Positions 60,929 through 64,000 of a DNA stretch of 64,000 nucleotides are shown here, in pieces. The stretch is from Cryptococcus deneoformans JEC21 (lineage: Eukaryota; Basidiomycota; Tremellomycetes; Tremellales; Cryptococcaceae). The notes beneath the pieces were generated by a model. That model saw nothing but the letters and a program-made list of their open reading frames with translations. It was not told the DNA's origin and did no database searches. Position 1 is the first letter of the stretch; every line of letters begins with the position of its first letter. A program made the translations under genes and the position numbers. The DNA lies in NCBI RefSeq assembly GCF_000091045.1, contig NC_006670.1, positions 655,001-719,000 on the forward strand, in the 5' to 3' direction.

Positions 60929-62908
60929 CTACAAGGTCACGTTTAAATCTGCTCCGTTTTTTTCTTCATCATGCCCAGTAGGCTTGAACTCCATTGCGTC
61001 CGGATTCAATCCCCCTTGCTTTCCATCAGCACCAAATTTCTTGCTCTTGGACAACCCACCCGCAATACTAATAGCAGCATTGCTTGGGCGGGCGTGAGAG
61101 GATTGCAGAGGTTTTTTAGCTTTGGCAAGAGACCGAGAAGCAGGGTGAAGGAATTTGCAATCAGCTAATAGAATATCGTCAATAAGCAGAACGTTGAAAG
61201 AGAATAACAGTGTGCAAGAAAATACGATTCACTCACCCCGAGTACACCGGTCACCAAATCGGCATTGGATCATCTTTGGCCCATCAGCCAATTGGCCATC
61301 CAAAAGATCTCTATGAGAGTTGATCACCTCCACACTACCGTCATCGGAGCTTGATGCAGGCGCTTTGACCACTGTCGGTTTATTACTTTTGGTGAGCGCT
61401 GGCGGAGGGACAGGATTGCCGTCTGCATCTTCGTGTCGGAAGGGGCAAGAAGGATTATTACAATTCTGGTATTTGCAGAGCAACCTGCTAGGACCAACAG
61501 AGTCACCAAGCACGGCGGAGGGGCTGACATGGCTTTTGATGCACTCCGGGTCCTTGCAGTCCTTCCCCTTCTCGCAAGCTTCTTCGCTAAGCACCATGCC
61601 GGTTTTTTCGTCCGCCACAGGGCTTGGGTGACTGTAAGGACACCGAGCATTGCTACAACCTACCCCAAACTTGCATAAGGCGACGGAAGTCGGCTTATCG
61701 GGGATGGGACCTGTAGAGCTTTTTGGAGTGATGGAAGAGATGGAGTGGCTCCCTAATTTAGTACCTGGAGGAAGTTTGACAGGAACAGGCGGACTGGCTT
61801 GGTAGCCGCTTTGTGAAATCGATGGTTGCTGTCGTTGAGGTGTATGTTGGCGCTCCTGAGATGCCTCTCAGCATACTGTAACCGTTGAAAGCAAGAACCA
61901 CTCACGCCTACCATCATGGACATCATCTGACCCATTTGCGCCATATTCGCCTGCATCATCATCATTTGCGCCATCATTTCCTGTTGGTTGGGCATCCCAA
62001 GCATCCCAGGGTTCCCAATCTGTTGATTAAATCTTCCTGGTTGCATCTGCTGTCGAGGTCTGAACCCTGGCTGAGTCTGTTGTGACGGTTGCTGATGGAT
62101 GAAGCTTCCATTAACAGGAGACTGGTTTACCATGGTACCTCGTCCCCCGCTGGACGTTCCCCGTATTCCCATGCCTCTACCACGAACAGAGACAGCTGGC
62201 ATGTTGGGGCTTCTAGGTGTCACGGCCCCCAAACGAGGTCCGACCGGCACCTCGGGTGCGGGACGTTTATTCTGGCCGTCATGCGTGATATCAGGTAACT
62301 TCCGTTTTTCCGGTTGAGAGGTCAGTGGCGCGAGAGCAGAACTCAGAAGGCGAGAATTTCCCCGCGGTGTTGCTGCAGATGTAGCAGTTTCCGCAGCCTC
62401 GAGAGGAGTTGTCGCAGGTTGAGTAGCAGATCCAGCAGATACAATTGATTCTGATTTGGCGAAAAGCCAGTCTAGGAATGCTGGATCGAAATCCGAACCA
62501 ACTAAGTCGTCCATCTCCGACTGGACACGCTCTGTTTATCATACATCAGCTTCAAGTCCACGCACTCTCAAGAACATTTTGCGACATACCTCTAGAGCTA
62601 CCATTCGCTGAAACATTATTAGCTCTAATATACCCTTCAATAAACTGTAAAGTTGAAGCGGGGCTTACCAAGCAGAACAGTGATATATTCGGCCATGACA
62701 TTGTCTGCAAACATGCTTGTCAGCTCCGCATCAACATAACTTCGTATTTATCATGACATACCGTTTGGTTCAGCCCATTCTCTTCTTTCGAGCTCAACCT
62801 GTACCTCAGACTTCCATAATCGTCAGCTTCGATTATCCGAGAAAGCCCGGAAGAAGGGTGACGAACCTGAAGTTGGGCAGATTGTTCCGGAGTAAATTGT
62901 CCAGCCAT
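60929..62908 (-). CDS. NAB2: Nuclear poly(A)-binding CCCH zinc-finger protein
   Basis: Homologue of yeast Nab2 and ZC3H14, which binds poly(A), limits tail length and helps mRNA export. Exons (descending) 62908-62867, 62798-62762, 62704-62669, 62607-62590, 62531-61906, 61855-61237 and 61164-60929 join to 537 residues. The N-terminus (MAGQFTPEQSAQLQVELERREW...DFDPAFLDWLFAKSES) is the PWI-like helical domain. RGRGMGIRGTSSGGRG is an RGG-type linker, followed by a Gln/Met-rich low-complexity stretch. Four CCCH fingers follow: CKFGVGCSNARCPYSH, CEKGKDCKDPECIKSH, CKYQNCNNPSCPFRH and CRFGDRCTRADCKFLH. Yeast Nab2 has seven, so this is a reduced set. The third finger lacks one residue in its first loop. 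Confidence 0.88.
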
Positions 62909-63467
62909 TTTCACCGCCTTACAGTTTTTTGAGTAGAAAAGATGGGAGTGGCAATTTGCTCTTGTCCAAATAGTACTCGATCAGATGTACGCAACTGAAA
63001 AGAGCCGGAGTGAGGGAAAAGTGATTGGCAGCTAAAATGCAGACTATAGAAATCTTACAATCGTACATCAAAATAATAGCTGCCACTAAAGGGGGCGGCG
63101 GGCGGCAGCAGTAATTAAGACGAACAATTGATTTGATCCCGCCTAGTTAATCTCGGTGGCGACCGCTTATTTCTCGCGCTTCCATTTTCTTCACAACTCC
63201 GGTCTTATTTAATTATTACCCACACTTCTTGGACAACGACTGATGAACAATAATGCCGGCCACGTGGTTTCTTATCACCGGGCGCGGCCTTCACCGATAG
63301 GCGATAGTAGTAGTACGTAGTATTATGCACGGTGATTGACGGATGGAACACGACGATGATTCGATTGGATTCCTCCGCGGGTTAGCCATTCGATATATTA
63401 ACTTGCAATTTGAACTCAACATAGCTACCATCTTCAGTAGTCGATCATTTAACTGAAATCAATCAAT
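62909..63467. promoter_or_regulatory. Divergent upstream region of NAB2 and SGT2
   Basis: The 559 bp between two outward-reading starts contain GGGGGCGGCGGGCGGC (about 63089-63104) and a palindrome-like CCGGCCACGTGG (about 63257-63268), which includes a CACGTG E-box. The last 60 bp before 63468 are AT-rich. No gene fits. Confidence 0.45.
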
Positions 63468-64000
63468 ATGGCTGATGCGAAGAAAAAGCAGCTGGTCTAC
63501 AACATGTACGTCGTCAAGCTGATAATGTTTGTTACTCGACCTGAGCTGACTTCCGCATGCTTCATAGTATTGACTTCCTTCGCACGTCTTCACAGGATGG
63601 CACTATAAAGGAGGATGACAAGGAGTCTCTCGATGTTGCAGGTGCGTTCCCTCATGACTTCGACATATTTTTTTCCGTTCTAGAACGATCCTCAGTGCAA
63701 TGTATTGCCGAAGCCTTTGGTGTCGATCCCGATTCCGCTGAAGACGACAAGGCATATTCCATCAAACCAGCTTCCCTCGTTTCCATTTTGGACGTATTCC
63801 TCAAAACTAAGGCGAAGTCCTTCGCCTCTACCTCCCCCCAATCTGAGGCTTCACTCCCTCAGTCTTCATCTGATATCTCTCAAACCGACAAAATCAAAGC
63901 AGAATCGTTAAAAACAAAAGGCAATCAACTCATGGGACAAAAACTTTATGATTCCGCCATTGAGCAATACACTGAAGCTATCAAGCTTGACCCCAACCCC
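63468..64000 (+). CDS. SGT2: Small glutamine-rich TPR co-chaperone, 5' part (cut by window edge)
   Basis: Sgt2/SGTA hands tail-anchored membrane proteins to the GET pathway. Exons 63468-63505, 63568-63641 and 63696 to the edge are visible. The N-terminal dimerisation domain reads KKKQLVYNIIDFLRTSSQDG, KESLDVAVQCIAEAFGVDPDS, as in yeast Sgt2. A Ser-rich linker follows, then the first TPR helix pair (SLKTKGNQLMGQKLYDSAIEQYTEAIKLDP). The remaining TPRs and the Gln-rich C-terminus lie outside the window. The acceptor at 63695 was chosen over one at 63682 because it restores VAVQC. Confidence 0.85.

Overview
The window looks like nuclear DNA of a basidiomycete yeast, most like Cryptococcus or a close Tremellales relative. 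The reasons are intron-dense compact genes (about 43-100 nt introns, GT-AG with CTRAY-like branch sites), short intergenic gaps and fungal gene content (mitochondrial-type ILV2, VMA11, a fungal Zn2Cys6 regulator, a GPI-anchored Ser/Ala-rich protein). The genus is an inference. No bacterial features, tRNA, rRNA or CRISPR array were seen. Exon joins were made by eye; for nearly every gene the joined exons add up to an open frame of exact triplets.

1-6 kb is mobile-element territory. It holds a decayed Ty3/gypsy integrase scrap (411-530) and then a complete PIF/Harbinger DNA transposon (1938-5305) with 17-bp perfect terminal inverted repeats. Its two convergent genes, a DDE transposase and a Myb/SANT-like partner, both still read open after splicing.

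6-23 kb: a small GPI-anchored surface protein, a secreted WSC-like protein, a STYX-type pseudophosphatase, an S1/P1 nuclease, isopentenyl-diphosphate isomerase (IDI1), a P-loop kinase of the uridine kinase/Yfh7 type, SWT1 (PIN domain), acetolactate synthase (ILV2) and a polyol (sorbitol/xylitol) dehydrogenase.

23-45 kb: mitochondrial pyruvate carrier MPC1, INO80 subunit IES6, a 1,731-residue protein with an N-terminal GHKL ATPase and a C-terminal HExxH motif, an unknown 137-residue protein, an Erf2-like DHHC palmitoyltransferase, a 6PGDH/3-HIBADH-like dehydrogenase, an E2-like protein without a catalytic Cys, a calycin-like protein, mitochondrial methionine aminopeptidase, a TRAP-alpha-like ER protein and MAM33.

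45-64 kb: a triple AT-hook protein, V-ATPase proteolipid c' (VMA11), chaperonin CCT7, an unknown protein, an Atr1-like MFS exporter, a 1,224-residue Zn2Cys6 regulator, NAB2, and the 5' part of SGT2 running off the right edge. Many genes sit in head-to-head pairs sharing 100-1,000 bp of upstream DNA. Most are unrelated housekeeping functions (mitochondrial import and metabolism, ER and secretory pathway, RNA surveillance, chromatin), so the order gives little functional grouping. The most unusual items are the intact Harbinger element, the ATPase/HExxH fusion, the 3-nt micro-exon in MPC1, the start codon split by an intron in IES6, and the STYX homologue that keeps Cys but loses Arg.
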